DNA from: Isoptericola croceus
GTDB taxonomy: Bacteria; Actinomycetota; Actinomycetes; Actinomycetales; Cellulomonadaceae
Assembly: GCF_029382255.1 (NCBI RefSeq)
Contig: NZ_JARLLG010000012.1
Location: 1 to 64,000 of the forward strand
Reading direction: 5' to 3'
Length of the DNA: 64,000 nucleotides
Numbering within the stretch: the stretch's first letter is position 1; every line of letters begins with the position of its first letter. A model generated the notes under the pieces. It was not told the DNA's origin, did not search any database, and was given only the letters and a program-made list of their open reading frames with translations. Positions 1-8,803 of the stretch are shown in pieces. The position numbers were made by a program, and so were the translations under genes.

Positions 1-79
1 CCCCGGCACTCGCCGGCCGACGCGAGCCGCGGGGACCGGGCGGTGCGCCTGGCTTGCGCACCACCCCGGCGTCCTCATG

Positions 80-97
80 CCCGGCCTCTCGGCCGGG
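80..97 (-). terminator. Terminator-like hairpin after valS
   Basis: A perfect 7-bp inverted repeat (CCCGGCC / GGCCGGG) with a TCTC loop lies just beyond the valS stop. There is no clear U-tract, so termination is inferred from position and stem strength only. Positions 1-79 show no convincing gene. Confidence 0.5.
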
Positions 98-103
98 ACG
101 GCC

Positions 104-2896
104 TCAGCCGCGGGGCTTCTTGGCGGGCGGCTCGCCCAGCTCGGAGGCCACGACGAGGATGCCACCCTGCACGTCGGGGTTGCCCTGGCCCTCGGTCGCC
201 TCGACGAGCTCGAGGGTGCCCTCGACCCGACCGGCTCCGCGGACGTCGTCGATCGCCGACCGCACGCCGGGCAGGAGCGCGCCGGGCACGGCAACGGTCC
301 CGGACAGGATCGGAGTCTTCATCGAGACCTTCGCGGCAGACTTGATCTTGCGCAGCGCGGCGAGCGCGTGCCCGGCGGCGGTGAGGTCGAGCGCGTCGGC
401 GCCAGCGGCCGCCGACCGCAGCGGCTCCGCCGTCGGCCACGGAGCACGGTGCACCGAGCCGGTGCGCCACCAGGACCAGACCTCCTCGGTGGCGAAGGGG
501 ATGAACGGTGCGAGCAGCCGCAGCATCACGTCGAGAGCGACGGCCAGCGCGGTGCGCGCGGAGACCGTCTCGGCGGTCAGCTCGCCCGTTGACGCCCCGG
601 CGCCGTACGCCCGGTCCTTGACGAGCTCGAGGTAGTCGTCGCAGAACGCCCAGAAGTACGACTCGGTGATCTCGAGCGCGCGGGTGTGGTCGTACGCCTC
701 GAGCGCGGCGGTGGCCTGGTCGACGACGTCGGCGAGGCCGGCGAGCATCGCCCGGTCCAGCGCGACGGTCACCGCGGCCGGGTCCAGGACGATCTCGCCC
801 GCGCCGGACTCCGGGTCGACACCGAAGGTCAGCGCGAACTTGGACGCGTTGAGGACCTTGATGGCCAGACGGCGGCCGATCTTCATCTGCCCGACCTCGA
901 ACGCCGCGTCCGTGCCGAGGCGTGCCGCGGCCGCCCAGTAGCGCACCGCGTCGGACCCGTGCTCGACGAGCAGGTCCATCGGGGTGACGACGTTGCCCTT
1001 GGACTTGGACATCTTCTTGCGGTCGGGGTCCAGGATCCAGCCGCTGATGGCGGCGTTCTTCCAGGGCAGCACGCCGCACTCGAGGTGCGAGCGCACCACG
1101 GTGGAGAACAGCCACGTGCGGATGATGTCCTGGCCCTGCGGTCGCAGGTCCATCGGGTAGACCCGGTCGAACAGGTCCGCGTCCCGCTCCCAGCCTGCGA
1201 CGATGAGCGGCGTCAGCGACGACGTCGCCCAGGTGTCCATGACGTCGGCGTCACCGACGAACCCGCCCGGCGCGCCGCGCTGGGACTCGTCGTAGCCGGC
1301 GGGCGCCTGGGACGTCGGGTCGACCGGGAGCTCGGACTCCGACGGCGTGATCGGGTTCTCGTGGTCGACCTCGCCCGAGTCGAGCACCGGGTACCAGACC
1401 GGCACCGCGACACCGAAGAACCGCTGGCGCGAGACGAGCCAGTCACCGTTGAGGCCACCGACCCAGTTCTCGTACCGCACCCGCATGAAGTCGGGGTGGA
1501 AGTCGAGCTCCTTGCCACGGGCCAGCAGCTCCGTCTTCAGGTCGCGCTGCTCCCACTCCCGGCCACCGTTGCGGATGTACCACTGGCGTGAGGTGACGAT
1601 CTCGAGGGGCTTGTCACCCTTCTCGTAGAAGTTCGTCATGCGCTGGGTGGGCGTCGGCTCGCCCGCCAGGTCGCCGGACTCGATGAGGGCCTCCACGACG
1701 GCCTTGCGGGCGCTGAACGTCGTCTTGCCGGCGAGTCCGTCGGCGTAGAGCTCGGCACCGGGTCCGGAGGCGATCCACTCCGGTGTCTCGCGGTGCAGCC
1801 GTCCGTCCCGGCCGATGACCGAGCGGGTCGGCAGCTGCAGCTCGCGCCACCACTGCACGTCGGTGAGGTCACCGAAGGTGCAGCACATGGCGATGCCGGC
1901 GCCCTTGTCCATGGCTGCCGCGGGGTGCGCCAGGACAGGGATCTCGACGCCGAACAGAGGTGAGACGACCGTGGTGCCGAACAGGTCCTGGTAGCGCTCG
2001 TCGTCGGGGTGGGCGATGAGCGCGACGACGGCGGGCAGCAGCTCGGGGCGGGTGGTCTCGATGTGCACGGGCTCCGCCGCCCCGCCCGTCGGGTGGAACG
2101 CCACGCGGTGGTAGTGCCCCGGGTACTCGCGTGCCTCGAGCTCGGCCTGCGCGACGGCCGTCTGGAACGTGACGTCCCACAGCCCGGGTGCCTCGGCCTG
2201 GTAGGCCTCGCCGCGCTCGAGGTTGCGCAGGAACGCTCGCTGGGAGGCCGCGCGTGAGGTGGCGTCGATGGTCTGGTAGGTCTGCGACCAGTCGACGCTC
2301 AGCCCGAGCCGGCGCCACAGCTCCTCGAACTGGCGCTCGTCGTCGGCGGTGAGGCGCTCGCACAGCTCGATGAAGTTGCGACGGCTGACCGGCACCTGGT
2401 CGGCGGGCTTGACGTTCTTGCCGTCAGTGCCGGTGTGCGGCGGTTCGAAGCCCTCCACGTAGGGCAGCGACGGGTCGCAGCGGACGCCGAAGTAGTTCTG
2501 CACCCGGCGCTCGGTGGGCAGGCCGTTGTCGTCCCAGCCCATCGGGTAGAAGACTTCCTTGCCGCGCATGCGCTGGAAGCGCGCGACGACGTCGGTGTGG
2601 GTGTAGCTGAACACGTGGCCCACGTGCAGCGAGCCGGAGACCGTGGGTGGCGGGGTGTCGATCGAGTAGATCTGCTCGCGCGTGGCGGTGCGGTCGAACG
2701 CGAACGTGCCCTCGGCGGACCAGCGCTCGTCGAACTTCTGCTCCAGGCCGTCGGTGCTCACCCTGTCGGGTACCCCCCGGACCACCGCGCGCACGACGTC
2801 GCCGGCGCTGGTGCCGGTGCCGGTGGTGGGTGCGGAGGTCTGTGCGGGCGCCGCGTCGGACTGCGTGCGGGCCCCGGTGCTCGGGAAGTCGCTCAT
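104..2896 (-). CDS. valS: Valine--tRNA ligase, archaeal-like (type 2)
   Basis: Cytoplasmic class I aminoacyl-tRNA synthetase charging tRNA-Val, about 930 aa. The HIGH-box variant HVGH is at about residues 91-94 and KMSKS near residue 627. The segment after the first signature reads GWDDNGLPTERRVQNYFGVR, as in archaeal-like bacterial ValS, not the GTDHAGIATQ form of the E. coli type. The C-terminus ends in a short tail (GEPPAKKPRG) with no obvious coiled-coil arm, which also fits type 2. I chose the ATG at 2896 over an in-frame upstream start at 2935 because the extra 13 residues look non-conserved and 2896 has a GGGTGA-like site before it. It is divergent from the MarR-GNAT gene. Confidence 0.96.
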   Translation of the reverse strand: MSDFPSTGARTQSDAAPAQTSAPTTGTGTSAGDVVRAVVRGVPDRVSTDGLEQKFDERWSAEGTFAFDRTATREQIYSIDTPPPTVSGSLHVGHVFSYTHTDVVARFQRMRGKEVFYPMGWDDNGLPTERRVQNYFGVRCDPSLPYVEGFEPPHTGTDGKNVKPADQVPVSRRNFIELCERLTADDERQFEELWRRLGLSVDWSQTYQTIDATSRAASQRAFLRNLERGEAYQAEAPGLWDVTFQTAVAQAELEAREYPGHYHRVAFHPTGGAAEPVHIETTRPELLPAVVALIAHPDDERYQDLFGTTVVSPLFGVEIPVLAHPAAAMDKGAGIAMCCTFGDLTDVQWWRELQLPTRSVIGRDGRLHRETPEWIASGPGAELYADGLAGKTTFSARKAVVEALIESGDLAGEPTPTQRMTNFYEKGDKPLEIVTSRQWYIRNGGREWEQRDLKTELLARGKELDFHPDFMRVRYENWVGGLNGDWLVSRQRFFGVAVPVWYPVLDSGEVDHENPITPSESELPVDPTSQAPAGYDESQRGAPGGFVGDADVMDTWATSSLTPLIVAGWERDADLFDRVYPMDLRPQGQDIIRTWLFSTVVRSHLECGVLPWKNAAISGWILDPDRKKMSKSKGNVVTPMDLLVEHGSDAVRYWAAAARLGTDAAFEVGQMKIGRRLAIKVLNASKFALTFGVDPESGAGEIVLDPAAVTVALDRAMLAGLADVVDQATAALEAYDHTRALEITESYFWAFCDDYLELVKDRAYGAGASTGELTAETVSARTALAVALDVMLRLLAPFIPFATEEVWSWWRTGSVHRAPWPTAEPLRSAAAGADALDLTAAGHALAALRKIKSAAKVSMKTPILSGTVAVPGALLPGVRSAIDDVRGAGRVEGTLELVEATEGQGNPDVQGGILVVASELGEPPAKKPRG

Positions 2897-2956
2897 GGTC
2901 ACCCATTGTCCCAGACAGGACCTCGTCCTCGGCACGGAGTCCCGGACCGCGAAACT

Positions 2957-2976
2957 CTCTGACTAAGATCAGAGAT
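2957..2976 (+). promoter_or_regulatory. Putative operator/-10 of the MarR-GNAT gene
   Basis: CTCTGA (2957-2962) and TCAGAG (2969-2974) form a perfect 6-bp inverted repeat spaced by 6 nt. It encloses a -10-like TAAGAT (2964-2969) exactly 7 nt before the ATG at 2977. MarR proteins often bind such palindromes over their own promoter, so autoregulation of a leaderless transcript is a reasonable inference. No good -35 box is seen. Confidence 0.5.
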
Positions 2977-3921
2977 ATGTCACGCAGCCCTCTCTCGCCG
3001 ACGCCGTCAGGATCCTCGGGGTCCGATGCTGCCGCCGGCGAGCTGCCGGATCACACCGAGGTGGTGCGCCGCTTCAACCGGAGCTACACCCAGCGCATCG
3101 GGGTGCTGGAGGAGTCGTTCCTGGGCCTCGGCATGCCGCTCGGTACGGCCCGGCTGCTCTACGAGATCGGCGTCGAGCCGGGTACCACGCGCGACCTGCG
3201 CGTCCGGCTCGACCTCGACTCCGGCTATCTCAGCCGGCTGCTGCGCCGGCTGCAGTCCGACGCCCTGGTGACGGTGGAGCCTGATCCCGCCGACCGCCGT
3301 CGGCGACGTGTCGGCCTGACCGCGGCCGGCCGTCAAGCCTGGGACGAGCTCGAGCGTCGTTCCGCGGATCGCGCGCGCGACCTGGTCACGCCGCTGACCG
3401 GGCGCCAGCGCGCCCGACTGGCCGCCGCGCTCGCCGAGGCCGACCTGCTCGTGCGGGCTGCCACCGTCCGGCTCGAGCTGACCGACCCCACGGCCCCCGA
3501 GGCGCTCGCTGCCGTCGAGGCCTACACCGCAGAGCTGGGCGAGCGGTTCCCCGGCGGGTTCGAGATCGGGGACCTCGCCGAGGAGCCCGAGCGGCTGCGC
3601 CCGCCGGACGGCGCGTTCATGGTCGCCACCAGCGACGGCAGCCCGGTGGCCTGCGGGGGAGTGCAGGCACTCGGTGGCGGCGTCGGCGAGATCAAGCGCA
3701 TGTGGGTGCGGCCGGGCTGGCGGCTCGCCGGCCTCGGCTCGCGGCTGCTCCGTCACCTCGAGGGCGTCGCGCGGGAACTGGGTCACGATGCCGTGCGGCT
3801 GGACACCCACGGCTCGCTCACCGAGGCGGTCGCGATGTATCGGCGTGCGGGCTACCGGGAGATCGAGCGCTACAACGACAACCCGCACGCGGAGCACTTC
3901 TTCACCAAGAACCTGCACTGA
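2977..3921 (+). CDS. MarR-type regulator fused to GNAT acetyltransferase
   Basis: A 314-aa two-domain protein. Residues about 25-160 form a MarR winged helix-turn-helix; the wing has the basic DPADRRRRRVGLT stretch. Residues about 165-314 form a GNAT domain with the acetyl-CoA loop RLAGLGSRLL and the typical end GYREIERYNDNPHAEHFF. This bifunctional architecture is widespread in actinobacteria; the acetylated substrate is not evident. The ATG at 2977 is preferred because it follows a TAAGAT -10 by 7 nt (leaderless pattern) inside a palindrome. An in-frame upstream extension would overlap the divergent valS gene. Confidence 0.9.
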   Translation: MSRSPLSPTPSGSSGSDAAAGELPDHTEVVRRFNRSYTQRIGVLEESFLGLGMPLGTARLLYEIGVEPGTTRDLRVRLDLDSGYLSRLLRRLQSDALVTVEPDPADRRRRRVGLTAAGRQAWDELERRSADRARDLVTPLTGRQRARLAAALAEADLLVRAATVRLELTDPTAPEALAAVEAYTAELGERFPGGFEIGDLAEEPERLRPPDGAFMVATSDGSPVACGGVQALGGGVGEIKRMWVRPGWRLAGLGSRLLRHLEGVARELGHDAVRLDTHGSLTEAVAMYRRAGYREIERYNDNPHAEHFFTKNLH

Positions 3922-3960
3922 CCTGCCGACGGGTCGGTGCCGAGCGTTAGGCTCGGCGGC

Positions 3961-4965
3961 ATGGCTTCTGATCTCACCGTCGGCTACGCCGCGATGCTCG
4001 AGCAGTTCCACCCCACCGAGGTCGTCGACCTCTCGGCGTACGCGGAGGAGCACGGCTTCTCCGGGGTGATGGCGGCCGACCACTTCCAGCCCTGGGTGCC
4101 GCAGCAGGGGCAGGCCGCGTTCGTGTGGAACGTGCTGTCGGCCCTCGGCGAGCGCACGCGCGGCGATCTCGGCCCGGGGGTCACGGCCCCGACGTTCCGC
4201 TGGCACCCGGCGATGGTGGCGCAGGCGTCCGCGACGCTCGCCGCGATGTACCCCGGGCGGCACTGGCTCGGGCTGGGTTCGGGCGAGGCGCTCAACGAGC
4301 ACATCACCGCCGGGTACTGGCCCGAGGCGCCCGAGCGCATCAACCGGATGTTCGAGGCGATCGACATCATCAAGAAGCTCTTCACCTCCGGTCTGGAGGG
4401 CAAGGACGTCAAGCACTCCGGCCAGTTCTACAAGATGGAGTCGACCCGGCTGTGGACCATGCCGGACGTCGCACCGGAGATCCTGGTCGCGACGGCGGGT
4501 CCGATCACGGCCAAGCGGGCCGGCAAGCATGCCGACGGCCTCATCACCGTCGGGGCGCCGCTGGAGAAGATCGAGATGCTCTTCGGCCGGTTCGACGCCG
4601 GTGCCCGCGAGGTCGGGCGTGACCCGGAGCCGATGCCCAAGGTCCTGCAGGTGCACATGTCCTGGGCCGAGACCGACGAGGAGGCCATGACGAACGCGAT
4701 GACGGAGTGGCCCAACGGGGGCATGAAATTCCCCAAGGCCGACATCCGTTCCCCGCACGACTTCGCCCAGATGGCCAAGCTGGTGCGGCCGGAGGACTTC
4801 GAGGGCCGCATGGTGGTCTCCGCCGACCCGGACGAGCACCGGGCCGCGATCCAGAAGTACGTCGACCTCGGCTTCGACCGCATCTACCTGCACAACGTGG
4901 GCCGCAACCAGCGCGAGTGGATCGAGGTCTTCGGCCGCGAGGTGCTGCCCAAGCTCGTCCAGTGA
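3961..4965 (+). CDS. F420-dependent LLM-class oxidoreductase (F420-G6PDH-like family)
   Basis: A 334-aa luciferase-like TIM-barrel protein resembling the F420-dependent glucose-6-phosphate dehydrogenase-like family (TIGR03557 type). Diagnostic stretches are [11 protein letters not shown], the [11 protein letters not shown] loop and [19 protein letters not shown]. The reaction is hydride transfer between an alcohol-type substrate and coenzyme F420; the true substrate cannot be read from sequence. The ATG at 3961 follows TAGGCT (3948-3953) by 7 nt, suggesting a leaderless mRNA. Its stop overlaps the start of cofE by 4 nt, so an F420 user and an F420 biosynthesis enzyme are translationally coupled. 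Confidence 0.9.
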   Translation: MASDLTVGYAAMLEQFHPTEVVDLSAYAEEHGFSGVMAADHFQPWVPQQGQAAFVWNVLSALGERTRGDLGPGVTAPTFRWHPAMVAQASATLAAMYPGRHWLGLGSGEALNEHITAGYWPEAPERINRMFEAIDIIKKLFTSGLEGKDVKHSGQFYKMESTRLWTMPDVAPEILVATAGPITAKRAGKHADGLITVGAPLEKIEMLFGRFDAGAREVGRDPEPMPKVLQVHMSWAETDEEAMTNAMTEWPNGGMKFPKADIRSPHDFAQMAKLVRPEDFEGRMVVSADPDEHRAAIQKYVDLGFDRIYLHNVGRNQREWIEVFGREVLPKLVQ

Positions 4966-5804
4966 GCGTGCCCGACGGCGGGACGGGAGCACTCGACGGC
5001 GCCCGCCTGACGCTGTGGGCGCCGCCCGGGCTGGGGGAGGTGCGCCCCGGCGACGACCTGGCGGCGCTCGTCGGGGACCTGCTGGCGACCGACGCGAGGC
5101 GGACCGGTGGCCACCTGGCCGAGGGTGACGTCGTCGTCGTCACCTCCAAGATCGTGTCCAAGGCCGAGGGCCGGGTGGTGCGCGCCGCCGACCGCGAGCA
5201 GGCGATCACCGAGGAGACGGTGCGCGTGGTCGCGGTGCGCGAGCGACCCGGCGGGCTGCCGCCGCTGCGGATCGTGGAGAACCGGCTCGGCCTCGTCATG
5301 GCGGCGGCCGGGGTCGACGCGTCGAACACGCCCGAGGGCACGGTGCTGCTGCTGCCCGAGGACCCCGACTCCTCGGCCCGGGCGCTGCGTGCCGCGCTGC
5401 GGGCACAGTTCCGGCTGGACCGGCTGGGCGTGGTCGTGACCGACACCGCGGGCCGGCCGTGGCGGGACGGTCTGACCGACATCGCGATCGGTGCGGCCGG
5501 TGTCGCCGTCGTGGACGACCTGCGCGGAGGCACGGACGCCCACGGGCGCCCGCTGTCGGTGACGGTCGCTGCCGTGGCCGACGAGATCGCGGCGGCCTCG
5601 GAGCTGGTGCGGGGCAAGGCGACCGGACGTGCCGTCGCCGTCGTGCGTGGGGTGGAGCGCTACGTCCTGTCCGGCGACGGCCCGGCCGGTGACGGTGCGG
5701 GCGCGCGCAGCCTGGTCCGGGGCGGCCCGGACGACCTCTTCCGGGAAGGTTCGGCCGAGGCCTACGCGCGCGGCCTGGCTGACGGCCGGGCGCTGCCCGA
5801 GTAG
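4962..5804 (+). CDS. cofE: Coenzyme F420-0:L-glutamate ligase
   Basis: CofE adds gamma-linked glutamates to F420-0 in a GTP- and metal-dependent reaction. This 280-aa copy has the family hallmarks [14 protein letters not shown] near residue 50 and [18 protein letters not shown] near residue 110. It is the stand-alone form; mycobacterial FbiB carries an extra C-terminal nitroreductase-like domain absent here. The GTG at 4962 overlaps the upstream stop as GTGA; a second in-frame GTG lies at 4968. It is co-transcribed with the F420-dependent LLM enzyme and complements the F420-0-type transporter operon at the far right of the window. Confidence 0.92.
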   Translation: MSVPDGGTGALDGARLTLWAPPGLGEVRPGDDLAALVGDLLATDARRTGGHLAEGDVVVVTSKIVSKAEGRVVRAADREQAITEETVRVVAVRERPGGLPPLRIVENRLGLVMAAAGVDASNTPEGTVLLLPEDPDSSARALRAALRAQFRLDRLGVVVTDTAGRPWRDGLTDIAIGAAGVAVVDDLRGGTDAHGRPLSVTVAAVADEIAAASELVRGKATGRAVAVVRGVERYVLSGDGPAGDGAGARSLVRGGPDDLFREGSAEAYARGLADGRALPE

Positions 5805-5848
5805 CGCGCGTCCTGGCGAGGTAGCGCACGCGGTGGCGAGGTAGCGCA
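5801..5848. repeat. 20-bp tandem repeat at the cofE stop
   Basis: Two 20-bp units (5801-5820 and 5821-5840, both GTAGCGC...GGCGAG) are followed by a partial third copy (5841-5848). The first overlaps the TAG stop of cofE. Each unit begins with TAGCG, like the -10 element used at 5882-5887. Function unknown. Confidence 0.6.
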
Positions 5849-5894
5849 GGAAATCCGCTCGACCGGCGGTGCCCGGCTGGCTAGCGTGGCGCCC

Positions 5895-6293
5895 ATGCTG
5901 CCTGCGGAGTGGATCGAGCACCGGCGTCCCGGGGACCGCGAGATCATCGGTTGGATCCGGCCCGACGGCGAGGACTGGGTCGCCGTCTCGCTCCTGGGTC
6001 ACGAGCTGACCGGCCCTGTCGACTGGCTCGCTGCCGAGGAGGCGCTCGACGCGACGACCCTGTCCTGGCTCGCCGAGGTGTGGATGCTCGAGCAGCCCGG
6101 GCGCGAACCCCTCCGCGTCCGGCTGGTCGAGGTCACGCCGGACCAGGTGGTGGTGCAGACGGACGACTTCGGTGCGATCGACGTGCCGGTCGAACGGATC
6201 GTGCTGCCGTGGCCCGCACCAGCGGAGCTGCGGCCGCGCCGCGCCGGTGACCCGGACGGCCGGGTCGTCTCCGCCTCAGGGCCTCACGGGTGA
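5895..6293 (+). CDS. Hypothetical protein, 132 aa
   Basis: Soluble, acidic protein beginning MLPAEWIEHRRPGDREIIGW, with alternating hydrophobic beta-like stretches (RVRLVEVTPDQVVVQTDDFG) and no signal peptide. I do not recognise a family. The ATG at 5895 follows TAGCGT (5882-5887) by 7 nt, a leaderless arrangement; a GTG at 5886 is the alternative. It is transcribed in the same direction as cofE after a short gap, and its 3' end overlaps the convergent YbaK remnant by 18 nt. Confidence 0.7.
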   Translation: MLPAEWIEHRRPGDREIIGWIRPDGEDWVAVSLLGHELTGPVDWLAAEEALDATTLSWLAEVWMLEQPGREPLRVRLVEVTPDQVVVQTDDFGAIDVPVERIVLPWPAPAELRPRRAGDPDGRVVSASGPHG

Positions 6294-6572
6294 CGGCTCG
6301 CCGCCCGTGAGGCGCACCAGCTCGTCGAACGACGTCGGGAAGACGGTGCGGGCGTGGCCGGCCGCTGCCCACACGACGTCGAAGCCCGCCAGGGCGGTGT
6401 CGACGACGGTGCGCACCGGGGCCGGATGACCGAGCGGCGCGACGCCGCCGATGACCTGACCCGTCGCTTCTTTGACGAGCTCCTGCGACGCCCGCCCGAC
6501 GCGGCCCCCGACGCGCTCGCCGAGGAACGTCGTGTCCACGCGGTGAGCTGGTCGACAGCGAGGTGGGACGTC
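6276..6572 (-). pseudogene. 5'-truncated YbaK/EbsC-type aminoacyl-tRNA deacylase domain
   Basis: About 90 codons match the C-terminal half of YbaK-family proteins: RVDTTFLGERVGG, then the core ATGQVIGGVAPLGHPAPVRT and the ending VFPTSFDELVRLTGG. Full-length members are about 160 aa. The N-terminal half, including the start of the substrate pocket, is not found in any frame upstream (6573-6715), and no good start exists; a GTG at 6539 would give only about 87 aa. I read it as a decayed gene, though a short active domain cannot be excluded. Confidence 0.6.
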
Positions 6573-6715
6573 GAGGTGCTCATGCGGCCGCAGCGTAGCG
6601 TGCGGCGGTGCCGGGTGCGGCCCAATTTCTGCTGCCGTCGCCGGTGTGGGCGGCACGGGCTACCGTCACGGGGTGAGAGCCGGGCACCAGCGCCCGGCCG
6701 GGGAGGAATGCACGC

Positions 6716-7507
6716 ATGACCCAGCACGTGACGAGCGTGACCGGTGACCACGTCGGCTTCGACCGGTACGGCGAGGGCGGACCAGCCGTCGTCTTCGTGG
6801 CGGGCGCCGGGCCGTTCCGGGCCACCGATCCCGTCACCACGCGGACGGCGAAGCTGTGTGCGGACCATGGCCTCACCGCCCTGGTGTTCGACCGCCTCGG
6901 CCGGGGGGACAGCCCTGCCGATGGCGTGCTCGACCTGGACCGCGAGCTGCACGCGTTGTCCTCGGTGATCGACGCCGCCGGGCCACCGGCGGTGCTCGTC
7001 GGCCATTCCTCGGGCGGGGCGATCGCGCTGTGCGCCGCGGACGCCGAGCTCCCTGTCGCCGGGCTGATCCTGTGGGAGGCTCCGCTCGCCGCGCCGGCGG
7101 ACGCCGTCGCCGAGTGGATCACCGAGTTCGAGCGTCGGCTCGACGCCGAGGACTATGTGGGAGCCACCGAGCAGTACATGAAGGACATGCCGCCGCAGTG
7201 GCTGGAGGGCCTGCGAAGCTCGCCCGACTTCGAGCTGCTCGCCCGTGCGTCGGCGACCCAGCGGGCGGACGGTCAGGCGCTGGTGCGTGCCGCTGATCTC
7301 GTGGAGTCCGAGGTACTCCGGGAGCTCGCCATCCCGGTGCTCGCCGTGCACGGCACCAAGACCTTTCCCGAGATGCCTGTGGCGGCGGAGCGGATCGCCG
7401 AGTCGGTCACCCGCGGCGCGGTGGACGAGGTGGCCGGTGCGGAGCACTCCTGGGAGCCGGAGGCGATGGCGGAGCGGATCGCGCGGTTCGTCCGCGAGGA
7501 GGCCTGA
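6716..7507 (+). CDS. Alpha/beta hydrolase
   Basis: A 263-aa cytoplasmic alpha/beta-fold hydrolase. The nucleophile elbow is GHSSGG with Ser near residue 98. The motif VFDRLGRGDSP precedes it in the usual place, and the catalytic His is in GAEHSWEPEA near the C-terminus. The substrate is unknown; esterase or lactonase activity is typical. The start is supported by a strong GGGGAGGAA site 8-9 nt upstream of the ATG. It ends 8 bp from the convergent permease gene. Confidence 0.9.
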   Translation: MTQHVTSVTGDHVGFDRYGEGGPAVVFVAGAGPFRATDPVTTRTAKLCADHGLTALVFDRLGRGDSPADGVLDLDRELHALSSVIDAAGPPAVLVGHSSGGAIALCAADAELPVAGLILWEAPLAAPADAVAEWITEFERRLDAEDYVGATEQYMKDMPPQWLEGLRSSPDFELLARASATQRADGQALVRAADLVESEVLRELAIPVLAVHGTKTFPEMPVAAERIAESVTRGAVDEVAGAEHSWEPEAMAERIARFVREEA

Positions 7508-7515
7508 CGCCGGCG

Positions 7516-8694
7516 CTACCGGGTGAGGTCCCCCACGACCTCGTCAGGCTCGACCTGCTCCTCGGCCACCGGTTCGTCGATCGTCGGCTCCGAGGTGGCC
7601 GGCCGCGAAACCGGGGCGCCGTCGTCGGTCACGTCGTCGCCCGAGAGCCAGCGCAACCAGTCGTTGCGGGGGTCGCCCTCCAGGATGAGCGCTCGCACGA
7701 GGAGGGTCAGCGGGATCGCCAGGATCGCGCCGAGGGGACCGATCACGAACGTCCAGAAGACGACCGAGACGAAGCTCAGGGTGAGGGAGAGCGAGACGGC
7801 GTCCGCGACGAACTTTGGTTGCACGAAGACCTGCAGCACGACGTTGACCACGCAGTACACGGCGACGACGGCGAGGGCGAGCTGCCAACCGCCGACGACG
7901 AAGCCCATGACCATGGGCGGGACGAGCCCGAGGACGAAGCCGATGTTCGGCACGAAGTTGGTGACGAACGCCAGGATCGCCCAGATCGCCGCGCCGGGGA
8001 CGTTCAGGAGCCACAGCGCGACGCCGTCGACCGCCGCGACGATCGCTCCGAAGGTCGCGTTGACCACGTAGTAGCGGCGCACGCCGGTGCTGAACCGGGT
8101 GGCACGGCCGATCGCGTCCGCGCGCGTCGTCCCGAAGTGCTTCGACGCGGTCGAGTAGCGTGCGGCGTCCACGGCCATGAACACGGCGTACGCGAGCACG
8201 AAGAAGAACGCGGTGCCGATGGTGACCACCGTCCCGCTGACGGTGCCGGCCACCGACAGGACGTTCGCCGGCTGGAGCCATGACGTGACGGTCTCCGTGA
8301 TCTGCGTGTCGATGCCGGTCGCCACGAGCTGCCCCTCGATCTCGGAGACCGACTCAGCCAGCTGCGGGATGTAGCTCTGCACCAGTGCTGCGAACCGGAA
8401 GCCGGCCCACACCAGCATGGCGAGCAGGGCGGCGAGGATGAGGTAGGCGACGGCGATCACGACGGTGGTCGCGGCCCAGCGTGGCCACCCGCGTGCCTCG
8501 AGAGGGAACCTCACCGGGTGACAGATGATGACGATCACGACGGCGAGGAAGAGCGGCGCCAGCACCCCCGCCGCGGCATGGACGGCCGCCAGCACGACAG
8601 CCCCGGCGGCGAGCACCAGCAGCATCCGCGCTGCCGGGCCGAGCCCGGGACTCGAGTCGGGTGGGGCAGGCGAGGCGAGGGGCGTCGAGGTCAC
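7516..8694 (-). CDS. AI-2E family transporter (YhhT/PerM type)
   Basis: A 392-aa polytopic membrane protein of the AI-2E transporter superfamily, with hydrophobic helices in the first 90 residues, a soluble amphipathic stretch, then helices from about 210 to 340. The family-typical ILAFVTNFVPNIGFVLGLVPP occurs about two-thirds along. Members export various solutes or act as Na+/H+ exchangers; the substrate is not predictable. The acidic C-terminal tail is cytosolic. The GTG at 8694 follows TAGGGT by 6 nt, another leaderless-type start. Confidence 0.9.
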   Translation of the reverse strand: MTSTPLASPAPPDSSPGLGPAARMLLVLAAGAVVLAAVHAAAGVLAPLFLAVVIVIICHPVRFPLEARGWPRWAATTVVIAVAYLILAALLAMLVWAGFRFAALVQSYIPQLAESVSEIEGQLVATGIDTQITETVTSWLQPANVLSVAGTVSGTVVTIGTAFFFVLAYAVFMAVDAARYSTASKHFGTTRADAIGRATRFSTGVRRYYVVNATFGAIVAAVDGVALWLLNVPGAAIWAILAFVTNFVPNIGFVLGLVPPMVMGFVVGGWQLALAVVAVYCVVNVVLQVFVQPKFVADAVSLSLTLSFVSVVFWTFVIGPLGAILAIPLTLLVRALILEGDPRNDWLRWLSGDDVTDDGAPVSRPATSEPTIDEPVAEEQVEPDEVVGDLTR

Positions 8695-8803
8695 GCGTCG
8701 ACCCTAGCGGTCGCGCCGTTTCCGGCCGGTCCGGCCGCGCCGACGACCGTCCGCCGGCGGGACTATGCTGCCGGTACGAGTCGACTCGAGGTGGTGATGG
8801 CCG

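Noticed and set aside
2897-2935. Longer valS start at 2935
   Set aside because: The added residues are not family-like and the ATG at 2896 is the better start.
3007-4992. Very long open frame on the minus strand opposite the MarR-GNAT and LLM genes
   Set aside because: It is His/Arg/Leu/Glu-rich with no recognisable domain, as expected for antisense frames in high-GC DNA; the plus-strand genes have clear families.
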